Of a stretch of 64,000 bases of DNA, positions 1-7,628 are shown one piece after another. Position 1 is the first letter of the stretch; each line of letters opens with the position of its first letter. Below the pieces are notes generated by a model that did no database searches, was not told the origin of the DNA, and was given only the letters and a program-made list of their open reading frames with translations. The translations under genes and the position numbers were made by a program. Source of the stretch: Prosthecochloris marina (GTDB lineage: Bacteria; Bacteroidota; Chlorobiia; Chlorobiales; Chlorobiaceae); assembly GCF_003182595.1 (NCBI RefSeq), contig NZ_PDNZ01000003.1:323985-387984 (forward strand), written 5' to 3'.

Positions 1-80
1 TGAATATTAGGCGGGGTAACCAGAGCGACTCAATGGCTTTTTATGTTTGCAGAATTTCAATGACAGTAGAAGCCATAGTA

Positions 81-347
81 TCACTTGTCTAAATAGACAT
101 CTTTTCGATGACGAACCCGGACAATGTGTATAAGCAACTTCTCGTCTACCACCTCGTAGACTATCCTGTAATTGGCAACTCGCACCCGGAATAACCGGCT
201 TGCCCCTTTAATTTTACGTACTCCCGAAGGGCGAGGGTTGGATGCTAACGACTGAACGGTATCGACAATTCGAGGAACTACTGCTTTATCGATCCGTTTT
301 AACTCTTTCAATGCCGACGACTTCCACTCAATCTGGTAGACACCCAT
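81..347 (-). CDS. RelE/ParE-family toxin
   Basis: Small basic protein of 88 residues with the RelE/ParE superfamily pattern: an N-terminal helix pair rich in Lys/Arg (residues 10-35), an NPRP segment, then a strand region containing RVANYRIVYEV and a C-terminal IVRVRHRKDVY motif typical of RelE-type ribosome-dependent mRNA interferases or ParE gyrase toxins. The length is normal for the family. It overlaps the upstream antitoxin gene by 20 nt, the usual antitoxin-first operon order, implying translational coupling. Whether it cleaves mRNA (RelE) or poisons gyrase (ParE) cannot be told from sequence; the RHRKDVY tail favours RelE. It is the last gene before the window edge on this strand. Confidence 0.85.
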   Translation of the reverse strand: MGVYQIEWKSSALKELKRIDKAVVPRIVDTVQSLASNPRPSGVRKIKGASRLFRVRVANYRIVYEVVDEKLLIHIVRVRHRKDVYLDK

Positions 348-540
348 CGCGTTTTAGCTCTTCCATAACTTTTTTATGAGCAATCACAGGCTCATCACGC
401 CTCTCCGCGACCATAGCAAGGTCACTCAAGTCTTCAAGCAGCTCTTCATATTCTTTAAGAGGTAAAATCACTGCTCGCTTTTGACCTTTGGCATCAGTTA
501 TATAATCAGGTTTAAAGTCTTTAACTGATATCATATTCAA
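328..540 (-). CDS. RelB/Phd-type antitoxin
   Basis: Acidic 70-residue protein preceding the RelE-like toxin and overlapping it by 20 nt. Residues 1-30 resemble the DNA-binding part of Phd/YefM/RelB-like antitoxins (start ISVKDFKPDYITDAKGQKRAV), and residues 27-45 hold the ILPLKEYEELLEDL pattern common in antitoxins paired with RelE toxins. The C-terminal half would wrap the toxin. By analogy with characterised pairs it should neutralise the toxin and autoregulate the pair. The upstream 220 bp (541-761) contain no gene I can support. Confidence 0.82.
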   Translation of the reverse strand: MNMISVKDFKPDYITDAKGQKRAVILPLKEYEELLEDLSDLAMVAERRDEPVIAHKKVMEELKRDGCLPD

Positions 541-761
541 ACTCTTTGTTTCCCAATTCTAATAATCAATGTAACAGAAATCATCAATATCTTTCAAAAG
601 ATACGCAGTACATACACTGTTTGTTCAATTCTCAACGGCCCCTACCTCTATGGCACCAGCGTCGATCCGGAGTTGTTTGTGAGGAACGTGTACTGAGGGG
701 ATATACACGCTGAACCGGTAAAATGAAGGACGATCGAAAAAGCAGAACGACGTGGTTGCTT

Positions 762-1115
762 TTAGAACATCCATCCCGTCGGGTTTGGAGGCGCTTCTTT
801 TTGGTCGAGAAACTTTATGCCATTAACGCAGCGAATAATTAACCAGACCACCCAGAAAATAAGTACCAGTATTCCGATAACAACAAAAGAGAGTATTATC
901 CCTATGAACAAGTAAAGAAGTCCTATCCAGAACGTTCTGATCTGGAATTCGTAGTGACTTTTCAACCAGTCCGGAGCATCGTCTTTATTGATATACGCCA
1001 TGACAACACCGATTATCGCTGTAACACCAAATACGAGCCCTACAAGATAGAGTATGTAGACGATTTTTGCGGTACCCTCGGTGGTTGGCTTTTCTTGTAC
1101 TATTGCTTCATCCAT
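762..1115 (-). CDS. DUF4870-like small membrane protein
   Basis: Protein of 117 residues with three predicted membrane segments (about residues 17-41, 61-80 and 82-102) separated by a short soluble loop containing DAPDWLKSHYEFQIRTFW. This layout, a helix, a W-x-K-x-H-x-x-F-Q-I-R-T-F-W loop and two more helices, matches small DUF4870-type inner-membrane proteins of unknown function. It stands alone between the RelE-type pair and a repeat copy. No enzymatic motif is visible. About 450 bp without a gene lie between its start and the next gene on this strand; that gap holds the first copy of the direct repeat. Family assignment is from pattern only. Confidence 0.6.
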   Translation of the reverse strand: MDEAIVQEKPTTEGTAKIVYILYLVGLVFGVTAIIGVVMAYINKDDAPDWLKSHYEFQIRTFWIGLLYLFIGIILSFVVIGILVLIFWVVWLIIRCVNGIKFLDQKEAPPNPTGWMF

Positions 1116-1318
1116 GGTTTTTCTCGATTGTTGGTTGCCGATTCATTGGTGCCCCTTATGATTTGGCACCTATAAGTCCCAACAAAAGCATAGATTTTTC
1201 ACAGGACCTTCTGAAAGATACCGCATTTATACTCAACACTCAAATGTAAGCCATGCCTCACCGGCATCTTTCAACAAACAAAACCTCAGTTCCATCATAA
1301 GCATGTAACGCCTCTCCT

Positions 1319-1441
1319 GAACCCGTATCTTTGACAAATGAATAGATGCTTGTGATCGACAAGCATATCATCCTCAGCTTACTGTTATCTTCAATTGCCT
1401 TCTGTGCAAATACGTTGTAGTAGCCATGAACATCCCTTATT
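1319..1441. repeat. Structured direct repeat, copy A
   Basis: About 123 bp that recur in direct orientation at 2423-2547 with roughly 85% identity by eye. It contains a perfect 8-bp stem at 1346-1366 (ATGCTTGT, loop gatcg, ACAAGCAT). This copy lies upstream, in the minus-strand sense, of the 762-1115 membrane-protein gene, in the otherwise gene-free interval 1116-1567. Read on the minus strand it gives a peptide similar to that of copy B until copy B shifts frame, so it may be a coding relic rather than a pure regulatory element. No recombinase site consensus is recognisable. Confidence 0.8.
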
Positions 1442-1567
1442 GCCGAACATTTATTCTCACATCTCATAGCTGACGCTCGAATTCAGAATATCAAAAAGTT
1501 CAGCCCTGAATGATCCACTGAGAAGATATACGAGACATCGGGTGTATAATTCAATCCCAGGAAACCC

Positions 1568-2377
1568 CTACGGTATATCACTCCACGACTCGGCTTCCTG
1601 TGCTTTTTCAGCAGCCTCCAACGGAACGGCTGGGGCACCGAATGTTTTTTCCTCTGCTTCCTCTGAACGAGGGGGAAACGTTTGACGGCCTTCGCTGTTG
1701 GCATCGTTGATGAGCCACATCAGACGAACCCAATAGATTCCAAAACCGGCAAACCCGAGGTACTCGATCCAGAATACCCAACTGATTTCAGGAAAATATG
1801 CTTTGAGTTGATTGTGAAACAGAAAGGTGATGATACCGATAGTCATCAAAGTCAATGAAAGAGCCTTAACTTTCCATAATCTTTTGAACCATGTTTCCGG
1901 TTCGGAGAGGCGGCTCAAAGCGTCCTTGAGCTTCGGCCCGCCGCTGTAAATCACGGAAGCCACTGCAGAAAGGTAGAGAAGGCCTGCTGACGGGAGATGC
2001 AGGACCGGGAGAAGTCCGGGAACGCAGTCTGGATGTTCGGAAAGTATGCACTGCATAGGAAACAGCGCAACACCAAAGGCGAAAATACCGGCAGCGTTAT
2101 GAATAAAGTTGTCCCTCTCGTCCAGGCCGCGGTACGAGTAAAGCACCCCGCCAAGAAAGGCGAGAAAAATCAGGAAAAGCGTCCGGGGCACGCCACCGTC
2201 TTTGACGGTAAAATAGTAATCACTGAGAGAAGGCTCGAGGTCGCAGTCTAAAGCAAATCCGGAAAATGCCGTAAGCAAAGGCATCCCGATGAGAGCCGCT
2301 CCCGCCATATATCGGAGACGACGGTATGTCTTGCCTATGCTCTGGTCTGCAAAACCGCTCCTTTTTTTCATTGCCAC
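1568..2377 (-). CDS. Multi-pass membrane protein, unknown function
   Basis: I do not recognise this 269-residue protein. It has about six hydrophobic segments (near residues 25-45, 63-82, 91-112, 122-145, 168-188, 198-222) and a soluble acidic C-terminus (residues 225-269) rich in Glu/Ala/Pro. The overall plan, short helices joined by small loops with a conserved-looking RDNFIHN segment around residue 88, resembles DUF998-like integral membrane proteins, but I cannot confirm this. It sits alone between the two copies of the direct repeat, as if the repeat and gene were duplicated or inserted as a unit. No signal of decay is visible. Confidence 0.6.
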   Translation of the reverse strand: MAMKKRSGFADQSIGKTYRRLRYMAGAALIGMPLLTAFSGFALDCDLEPSLSDYYFTVKDGGVPRTLFLIFLAFLGGVLYSYRGLDERDNFIHNAAGIFAFGVALFPMQCILSEHPDCVPGLLPVLHLPSAGLLYLSAVASVIYSGGPKLKDALSRLSEPETWFKRLWKVKALSLTLMTIGIITFLFHNQLKAYFPEISWVFWIEYLGFAGFGIYWVRLMWLINDANSEGRQTFPPRSEEAEEKTFGAPAVPLEAAEKAQEAESWSDIP

Positions 2378-2422
2378 TGCTTCTGATCGATACGTTGAGA
2401 GGAGATATGAAGCACCGTTCGT

Positions 2423-2547
2423 GAACTCGTCTCTTTGACAAGTGAATAGATGCCTGTGATCGCGATAGGCATATCATCCTCAGCGTACTGTTATCTTCAA
2501 TTGTCTTTTGCGCAAATACGTTGTAGTAGTTACGAGCGTCCCTTATT
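2423..2547. repeat. Structured direct repeat, copy B
   Basis: Second copy of the repeat at 1319-1441. Its hairpin (2450-2472: ATGCCTGT, loop gatcgcg, ATAGGCAT) differs from copy A at one stem pair in a compensatory way (C-G here, T-A in A) and at another by a G-T wobble. That suggests the folded form matters, either as RNA or as single-stranded DNA. Its distal end (CCCTTATT) coincides with the stop codon of the PIN-domain toxin gene, and its other end is about 45 bp upstream of the membrane-protein gene 1568-2377. Confidence 0.8.
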
Positions 2548-2968
2548 TTCGAAAAGGATCGATAATGGTAAGCCCTTGAATTTTCTGATGGTGGTGCAGC
2601 TCTTCCGAGTAAAGCACTTCGCAATCGGCTTGTAATGCAGCTGCGATGATCAGCGAGTCATAGTGGCTATAACCCCAACGCTCCATAATATCAAGCGCCT
2701 GTTTGTAAAGGTCGAGGCTGCTAAAAACCCTGCATAGCCCTGCAAGAACCGTATCGAGATATTTTCTGCAATCCTGCAGGGAAAACGGAACATCGAATTT
2801 TTTTGTAGCGACATTGATGAATTCCTGGACAACCTGAGAGCTGATCACTCCTTTTCCGCCATGCAAGGCATTTTTGATCAAACGTAGAGCTTCCGCCTGT
2901 TTGGCCGGAAAAGTTGAGTCAAACGAATAAACCAGGATGTTGGTATCGAGAAAATAGTTACCGTTCAT
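2543..2968 (-). CDS. VapC-like PIN-domain toxin
   Basis: PIN-domain ribonuclease of 141 residues. The N-terminal FLDTNILVYSFD carries the first metal-binding Asp, an acidic residue follows in SSQVVQEFINVATKK (about residues 43-57), and the C-terminal half has the YSHYDSLIIAAALQADCEVLYSEEL block with the Asp cluster expected of PIN nucleases. VapC toxins cleave tRNA or rRNA. It overlaps the upstream antitoxin gene by 11 nt. Its stop codon falls at the boundary of repeat copy B, so the 3' end of this gene may be where the repeated sequence was joined. The catalytic residues look intact, so it is probably active. Confidence 0.87.
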   Translation of the reverse strand: MNGNYFLDTNILVYSFDSTFPAKQAEALRLIKNALHGGKGVISSQVVQEFINVATKKFDVPFSLQDCRKYLDTVLAGLCRVFSSLDLYKQALDIMERWGYSHYDSLIIAAALQADCEVLYSEELHHHQKIQGLTIIDPFRK

Positions 2969-3179
2969 TCATCTCCTCCCTCGCGAACTTCTTTCCAGGC
3001 CGAACATAACTCATGGAACGCATCAGATCATCGAAATCCCGCGCCCTTGCTTCGGCACTTACATAACTCTCGAGCCATCGCCTGAATGAAGCGTTCAGTG
3101 TTGTATGTTCACGCAGCGCCTTTTCCCTTGCTTTCCTTATCAGCTCCTCATCCGCGCTCAAGGTGATATTCTTCAACAT
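2958..3179 (-). CDS. VapB-like antitoxin
   Basis: 73-residue protein directly upstream of the PIN toxin, overlapping it by 11 nt. Residues 1-30 form the short N-terminal strand and helices of a ribbon-helix-helix fold (MLKNITLSADEELIRKAREKA), the type seen in many VapB antitoxins paired with PIN toxins. The C-terminal part (RDFDDLMRSMSYVRPGKKF) would contact the toxin. By family analogy it binds the operon promoter as a repressor. An imperfect dyad around 3198-3230 in the upstream region, with GTACAC/GTGTAC halves, could be its operator, but this is inference. Confidence 0.75.
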   Translation of the reverse strand: MLKNITLSADEELIRKAREKALREHTTLNASFRRWLESYVSAEARARDFDDLMRSMSYVRPGKKFAREEMNER

Positions 3180-3323
3180 AACAGTACATCATAGCGTTTA
3201 GCGTACGTTGTGTACACTACTCTCGTGTACAATATACAGAAAACACCGCAGACCGCACATAATTCCTGGAGACAGAGATACTGCCCGGTAAAAAATCCTC
3301 ATCCATCGAAAATCAGCATGCCG

Positions 3324-3995
3324 CTATTTCACCACAAGCATCTCATCAGCCCCTTTCTGAAATCGATATCTCACCTTCTGAAACGAAACGTCGACTCCAT
3401 CAGCGACGAGTGACTCTATGATAGGGCTAACGTATTGTGACCGGGAACCGTCGAGGGTTACCAGGGGGTAAACCCGAACCTCATGAGCGACGCGGCAAAG
3501 CTCCTTCATCGAGAGAATGTGCTGTTCAAGACTGACATGGTCACTGTAAAGAAAAAGGTAATGAGAGCATAAAGCGATATCGAAGGCGTTGTCTCCGAAA
3601 GGAAGTTCGGGTAATGAAGCGTTTATATAGCGACCTGCTTGTTTTCCTTTTTCGTAGTCATCGAAAAACCGTGCCATCGCCTCCATGCGCACTTGAACGA
3701 GATGGTCGATGTCGTGTATCGACTCCCAGATGTAATCATCGAAATTTTTTGAAACCTCACGAACGATTTCTGGACAGACGCCTCTCACACGTGAACGGAT
3801 CTCTTGGGTGCTGAACCGGTATACGGGATCGGCCGAGATGACGTTTCCGCCGACTTTTGTCAATTGGGCGTTGAATGCTGCAGGACCGTCGCCGCATCCG
3901 AGAACTGCCTTTTGAAGATCGGCATCCGTTAGGAGGAACATATCACGGTACTCCTCAAAGGAGCGTCCCCATGGAACAATATCTTGCAGCTGCAC
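3324..3995 (-). CDS. SAM-dependent methyltransferase-like protein
   Basis: Protein of 223 residues, GTG start. The first third contains VLGCGDGPAAFNAQL, a glycine-rich motif I of Rossmann methyltransferases, followed by GGNVISADPVY (motif II acidic residue). Later, LPELPFGDNAFDIALCSHYLFLYSD resembles motif IV and the region after it. The substrate is unknown; proteins starting with the same IVPWGRSFxEY signature occur in cyanobacteria and other phyla, to my recollection as uncharacterised methyltransferase-like proteins. It is the last minus-strand gene of the accessory region and stands alone, with a 296-bp interval before the next plus-strand gene. Confidence 0.7.
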   Translation of the reverse strand: MQLQDIVPWGRSFEEYRDMFLLTDADLQKAVLGCGDGPAAFNAQLTKVGGNVISADPVYRFSTQEIRSRVRGVCPEIVREVSKNFDDYIWESIHDIDHLVQVRMEAMARFFDDYEKGKQAGRYINASLPELPFGDNAFDIALCSHYLFLYSDHVSLEQHILSMKELCRVAHEVRVYPLVTLDGSRSQYVSPIIESLVADGVDVSFQKVRYRFQKGADEMLVVK

Positions 3996-4083
3996 GATGG
4001 ATGACTTGGAGAAAGAAAAAAAACTATATCATGTTACATGGATTGAGCAGCTCAACACAGCTTGCCGCCATGTCTCTTATAGT

Positions 4084-4102
4084 TCCGGTTACCATAACCG
4101 GA
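4084..4102. promoter_or_regulatory. 8-3-8 perfect dyad in divergent intergenic region
   Basis: TCCGGTTA-cca-TAACCGGA, a perfect inverted repeat between the start of the methyltransferase-like gene (minus strand, from 3995) and the nuclease gene (plus strand, from 4292). It lacks a T-run and lies in a region with two divergent promoters, so a regulator binding site is more likely than a terminator. A second dyad (GACTCT-ttgac-AGAGTC) lies at 4159-4175. No known regulator can be named. Confidence 0.35.
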
Positions 4103-4202
4103 TGGATTTACAACCTGTCATGCCGGATGATGGTTCGGTAAACAGAAACCATAACATCGACTCTTTGACAGAGTCCCCATCTTTCGCTTACTCGCAAAAT
4201 CA

Positions 4203-4230
4203 TTGACAATAGTGAAGTATTCGGTATTTT
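4203..4230 (+). promoter_or_regulatory. Sigma-70-type promoter candidate for the nuclease gene
   Basis: TTGACA at 4203-4208 and TATTTT at 4225-4230 with a 16-bp spacer, about 60 bp upstream of the ATG at 4292. The -35 is a perfect consensus; the -10 matches moderately. Confidence 0.45.
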
Positions 4231-4291
4231 AAAGATAATCGAGTGAAGTGTGCTTCATTAACCAGTGTACAAAACAGTAGGGAGAGTGAGC

Positions 4292-5182
4292 ATGCAAAAG
4301 GTTGGAATATTCTGGGACCCCAAAGGTTTCGAGCTGGACTCTCTCGGTAAAAAACAGTACCTGAGAGCGACTGACGGCGATACACCGTATGTCTCGATGT
4401 CAATTCGCATGTTGAGCATCGACACCCCTGAAGTACATTACCCCGGCAGAGCAAAGCCCTCGAATCAGGACGAGAATCTGGCTCAGTTAGCGGAATGGAT
4501 GAAACAGGGCCTCGCGCCGATCAACGAGGATCTCTCCACCTTACTGCACTCTAAACTATCCACGGGAAAGGCTGGCACCCTCCAGGAACAACAGGGAAAA
4601 AAAGCAACTGAAGTTTTCCGCAGCCTGATCGAGGAAAAGCTGAGCAAACCCGACAGTAGTCGGAAACGCAGTGTCTACCTCCGTGCGGCCGACGAACCTT
4701 TCGATCAATACGGCAGGTTGCTCGTTTATCTGGCCCCGAGTTACAATGCAGAAGAGCGCGCCGGCATGTCGGCGAAGGATCGTGCGACCTTCAACCTGCT
4801 GATGGTAAGCGAAGGCTGGGCCGCGACATTACCAATCTACCCGAGCCTGCCGAAGCATTTCGACCTGGTGCTGTTGCAGGAAACCGGCAAAGAGGCTGTA
4901 AAACAAAAAAAAGGGGCATGGGCCGACCCTCTTACCCTGACGGGGTACGAGTTCCGGATGTGCGTCAAACTCTATGAAGTGACCAGGAAAATAGTCCAGG
5001 GCAAAAGGCTGTCCAACAGGGAAAAATACTCGTGGATCAGCAGGTTCTGCATGGATATGACCACACGCGAAATTTATTATCCTCAATCATATTTCAAGGT
5101 AAAGCCTTACAACCGGATCTTTATATGGCCGGAAGACGTCACGGAGGCTGTCGGACGGCTGAACCTGTCGCCTGCCGAGTGA
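4292..5182 (+). CDS. Staphylococcal-nuclease-like (SNase) domain protein
   Basis: 296 residues from the ATG at 4292, chosen because AGGGAG lies 7 nt upstream; an in-frame GTG at 4265 lacks such a site. The N-terminal ~200 residues show the SNase fold: DGDTPYVSMSIRMLSIDTPEV carries the Ca-binding Asp, catalytic Arg and Glu of the family, and DQYGRLLVYL carries the second catalytic Arg. LNLLMVSEGWA and KKGAWADP near residues 168-222 match the end of the domain. An inserted helical region separates the catalytic parts. The last ~75 residues are not SNase and I do not recognise them. There is no signal peptide, so it should act in the cytoplasm, unlike secreted thermonucleases. It is monocistronic. 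Confidence 0.75.
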   Translation: MQKVGIFWDPKGFELDSLGKKQYLRATDGDTPYVSMSIRMLSIDTPEVHYPGRAKPSNQDENLAQLAEWMKQGLAPINEDLSTLLHSKLSTGKAGTLQEQQGKKATEVFRSLIEEKLSKPDSSRKRSVYLRAADEPFDQYGRLLVYLAPSYNAEERAGMSAKDRATFNLLMVSEGWAATLPIYPSLPKHFDLVLLQETGKEAVKQKKGAWADPLTLTGYEFRMCVKLYEVTRKIVQGKRLSNREKYSWISRFCMDMTTREIYYPQSYFKVKPYNRIFIWPEDVTEAVGRLNLSPAE

Positions 5183-5232
5183 TAGTGGTGGGCACATGAA
5201 TTTGGATTCATGACAGGGTACAGCGTTGCTTG

Positions 5233-6153
5233 CTACTGTTTCTCTTCTGTTGATGCAAACGTTCTCTGTATTCCCTTGGTATAGTTCACTTTTGGATACC
5301 CGAACAGCACAAACAAGCCCTCCCTGCTTGCAGATCTTATTCCCTGTTTCTCCCTGAACGCCTTTGCTTTTCTTCCATTTTGAATGAAAGGATGTATTCC
5401 GCCGATCATACAGGTACTCAATCCAAGTGCCTCGGCAGCAGCCATGGCATACGTAGCCGCAATAATAGGATCGGCAGGATCTGCGTATGGTGACCCGTAA
5501 AAATACATCGCCAAGGGAGCGTCATAACTTACAAGATTGACCCCTTTTTGCATGTTTTCCGTGTAGGCATGGAGCAATGGTCTTACAAAATTTTTGAACA
5601 TCTCATGACTTTCTTTGCTCCAGAAAGGACGCATCAACAATAAAAACCATCCGGACACAATCCACTTCATGCTTTCCAGATAACAACAAAAATCTTCTGC
5701 GAACGATCTCACTTTTTCTCTGGAGTTCAGGACAAGAACATTCACGTCGGAAGGCGGTAACCCCATAGGAGCAGTCCTTGCCGTATCCAGAATCTTTTTT
5801 ATCAAATCACCGTCAACAGGTGCTTCCCTGAACTCCCTTACGCTTCTTCTCCTCTGAAAAAGAATGTGCAGCTGTTCGTAGGTCGCGGCATCTTTCCGAT
5901 CGGGAAGCTCAAACAGATCGTGAGATGAAAATGTGCGACCCGATACATCAATTGCACCTGACGGGCATATTGCCATACAGTGCCCGCAGCCTATACACCC
6001 GAACAGCGGATGATCATGTACCTCGACCTTTCCCTCTTTTATTGCAATGCTAAAATCCTTGCAAACAGATACACAGAGCCCACACCCTGTACACTTTTCT
6101 CTGTCAATACTTATTTCTGCTGGTGTTTTTGTTCGCGATGTTGGAATAGCCAA
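5233..6153 (-). CDS. Ferredoxin-nitroreductase fusion protein
   Basis: 306 residues, TTG start with GGGAT a few bases upstream. Residues 13-70 hold two 4Fe-4S cluster motifs (CTGCGLCVSVC and CIGCGHCMAICP). Residues ~98-300 are an FMN-dependent nitroreductase domain beginning with the FQRRRSVREF signature, with ARTAPMGLPPSDVNVLVL for the flavin phosphate and AAAEALGLSTCMIGG later. Such fusions carry electrons from an internal ferredoxin to flavin and are common in anaerobes; the natural substrate is unknown. It is convergent with the nuclease gene, with about 50 bp between the stops, and stands alone. Confidence 0.88.
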   Translation of the reverse strand: MAIPTSRTKTPAEISIDREKCTGCGLCVSVCKDFSIAIKEGKVEVHDHPLFGCIGCGHCMAICPSGAIDVSGRTFSSHDLFELPDRKDAATYEQLHILFQRRRSVREFREAPVDGDLIKKILDTARTAPMGLPPSDVNVLVLNSREKVRSFAEDFCCYLESMKWIVSGWFLLLMRPFWSKESHEMFKNFVRPLLHAYTENMQKGVNLVSYDAPLAMYFYGSPYADPADPIIAATYAMAAAEALGLSTCMIGGIHPFIQNGRKAKAFREKQGIRSASREGLFVLFGYPKVNYTKGIQRTFASTEEKQ

Positions 6154-6301
6154 TATCTTATCCCATTTCTTTGATTAATCTTATTGTAATCCCGGCAACC
6201 CGGGCAGACCTTTAAGCCGCATCTCCTGACAGTAAGAAGTAAGAGAGAATATGCCATAACAAACCCGGCAGAGCGAAAAAGCATAAATCACACTCCTGTG
6301 T

Positions 6302-7243
6302 CTAATCAAGGTATTGGCTGACTCTAACCTCAGACACAATCGCATCATCAAAATAGATTATCGCTTTTCCAGCTTCAGTACCACTGCCAATGTAATCAGT
6401 ATAATTTCCGATGCCCCATACCGCGGTTTCCCCGGGAGGCAAAACAGTTCTGATATTTTCTTTTTCAAATATTTTCACTCCGTTCTGCCAGACAATCACT
6501 CTACCGGAGTAATCTTTGGATTTCTTGTAATATGCTTCCACATGTATCCATTTATTCGGCTCAATGAGTAAAGGATTAGCTTGCACGCTATATTCCTGAG
6601 TGTGATTACTGCTATTATCATTCTGGTAATCCTTTACGATTAGTCCGAAAAACATGCCCGAACCATCGTTATATATATCCAGAAGCACAACCGGTTGGCT
6701 TCCGTCATTGTTGTCAGATTTGAACTGGAACACATTCCACCATCCACCATCATTATTAGGATCATTGCCTGAATCCTTAGTCGGGTCATACTCTTCAGGA
6801 AACCTCATAAACACACTATAATATGCTTCATCAGGAAAATAATCACCGTTCTCGTTCCAGGCCTTGTCCGTCCAGCGCATAAATCTTACCGCCTTGCTGT
6901 TTCCGGGCTGTATTGCATTATCAATTGAAGCGAAGCTTGCATTGTTACCTGAATACGTATAGTTGGATACTATGCCATAGTCTGTATTCTGTTCATCCGT
7001 AATAAAAATCCCTCCTCCCGCATAATACGTACCTGTCCCCTGATCCTCCCATTTTACAAATGTCCCATCCTCATAATCGCAGAACCATAGTATTTTCGAT
7101 TTTGCCGCATGGGGTAATTGGCCGATGAACGTTTGGCCATTTTCCTCCGGAATCAGAGGATTAGTACCGGAATCACAGGCCGTGATCAGCACCAACAGGA
7201 AAACCGAAACCACCAAGGAACTTAACACTCTAATGTTTTTCAT
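6302..7243 (-). CDS. Lipoprotein with polysaccharide-lyase-like (heparin-lyase/ConA-like) fold
   Basis: 313 residues from ATG at 7243; the longer frame from 7339 would place a 32-residue extension before the signal peptide. Residues 1-22 are a lipoprotein signal with lipobox LITAC. The rest is beta-rich with features of the heparin-lyase-I-like polysaccharide lyase family: a WWNVFQFK segment, GMFFGLIVKDYQN, then WIHVEAYYKKSKDYSGRVIVWQNG and a final IYFDDAIVSEVR strand with the DD expected of a ConA-like jelly roll. It likely binds or cleaves an acidic polysaccharide outside the cell. It lies next to the EPS locus but is transcribed away from it, so a role in remodelling that EPS is inference. 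Confidence 0.6.
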   Translation of the reverse strand: MKNIRVLSSLVVSVFLLVLITACDSGTNPLIPEENGQTFIGQLPHAAKSKILWFCDYEDGTFVKWEDQGTGTYYAGGGIFITDEQNTDYGIVSNYTYSGNNASFASIDNAIQPGNSKAVRFMRWTDKAWNENGDYFPDEAYYSVFMRFPEEYDPTKDSGNDPNNDGGWWNVFQFKSDNNDGSQPVVLLDIYNDGSGMFFGLIVKDYQNDNSSNHTQEYSVQANPLLIEPNKWIHVEAYYKKSKDYSGRVIVWQNGVKIFEKENIRTVLPPGETAVWGIGNYTDYIGSGTEAGKAIIYFDDAIVSEVRVSQYLD

Positions 7244-7628
7244 GAGAATATGATAGAGAGTTGAGGAACTTGCCTTACCTTGAGCGAAATATACCATTTT
7301 AACATTTTTGCTTGAAAAATACCCTTCAGTTACCGACAAACCCTCAACCCGCTCAAAAATCAGTGGATAGTCCGGTACTTCCTTGTCATATCCGGTATAC
7401 AGTACCAGGAACAGAAATAATTACTATATTATTATCTTAGCCGAAGTCTTAAAGAAGTAAAAAGTCGTTTCCATAACCCATTGACAGCAACCGCACTGGA
7501 TGGGCAGCTTGACTTTTTTTTCGATTAACCGAAGTAACCAAGACATGAGAATCGCAGTAACTGAGCAACCTAAAAGCAGTACCAGAATGTAACGTACCGG
7601 TAAGCAAGACCACCTGACCCCTAATCTC
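7244..7628. other. Divergent intergenic region, no gene found
   Basis: 385 bp between the lipoprotein gene (minus) and the sensor kinase gene (plus). It must hold both promoters. I see TTGACA at 7480-7485 and TTGACT at about 7509, but no well-placed -10 for either. Two minus-strand open frames here run into the kinase coding region and have no recognisable product; I consider them chance. Confidence 0.4.

Noticed and set aside
540..761. Peptide-like frame ending LYGTSVDPELFVRNVY on the plus strand
   Set aside because: Only about 25 codons look protein-like, with no start and no family I can name; may be chance.
1319..2547. Integron attC sites
   Set aside because: The repeats fold and follow small genes, but the conserved RYYYAAC/GTTRRRY core boxes are absent and no integrase is in the window.
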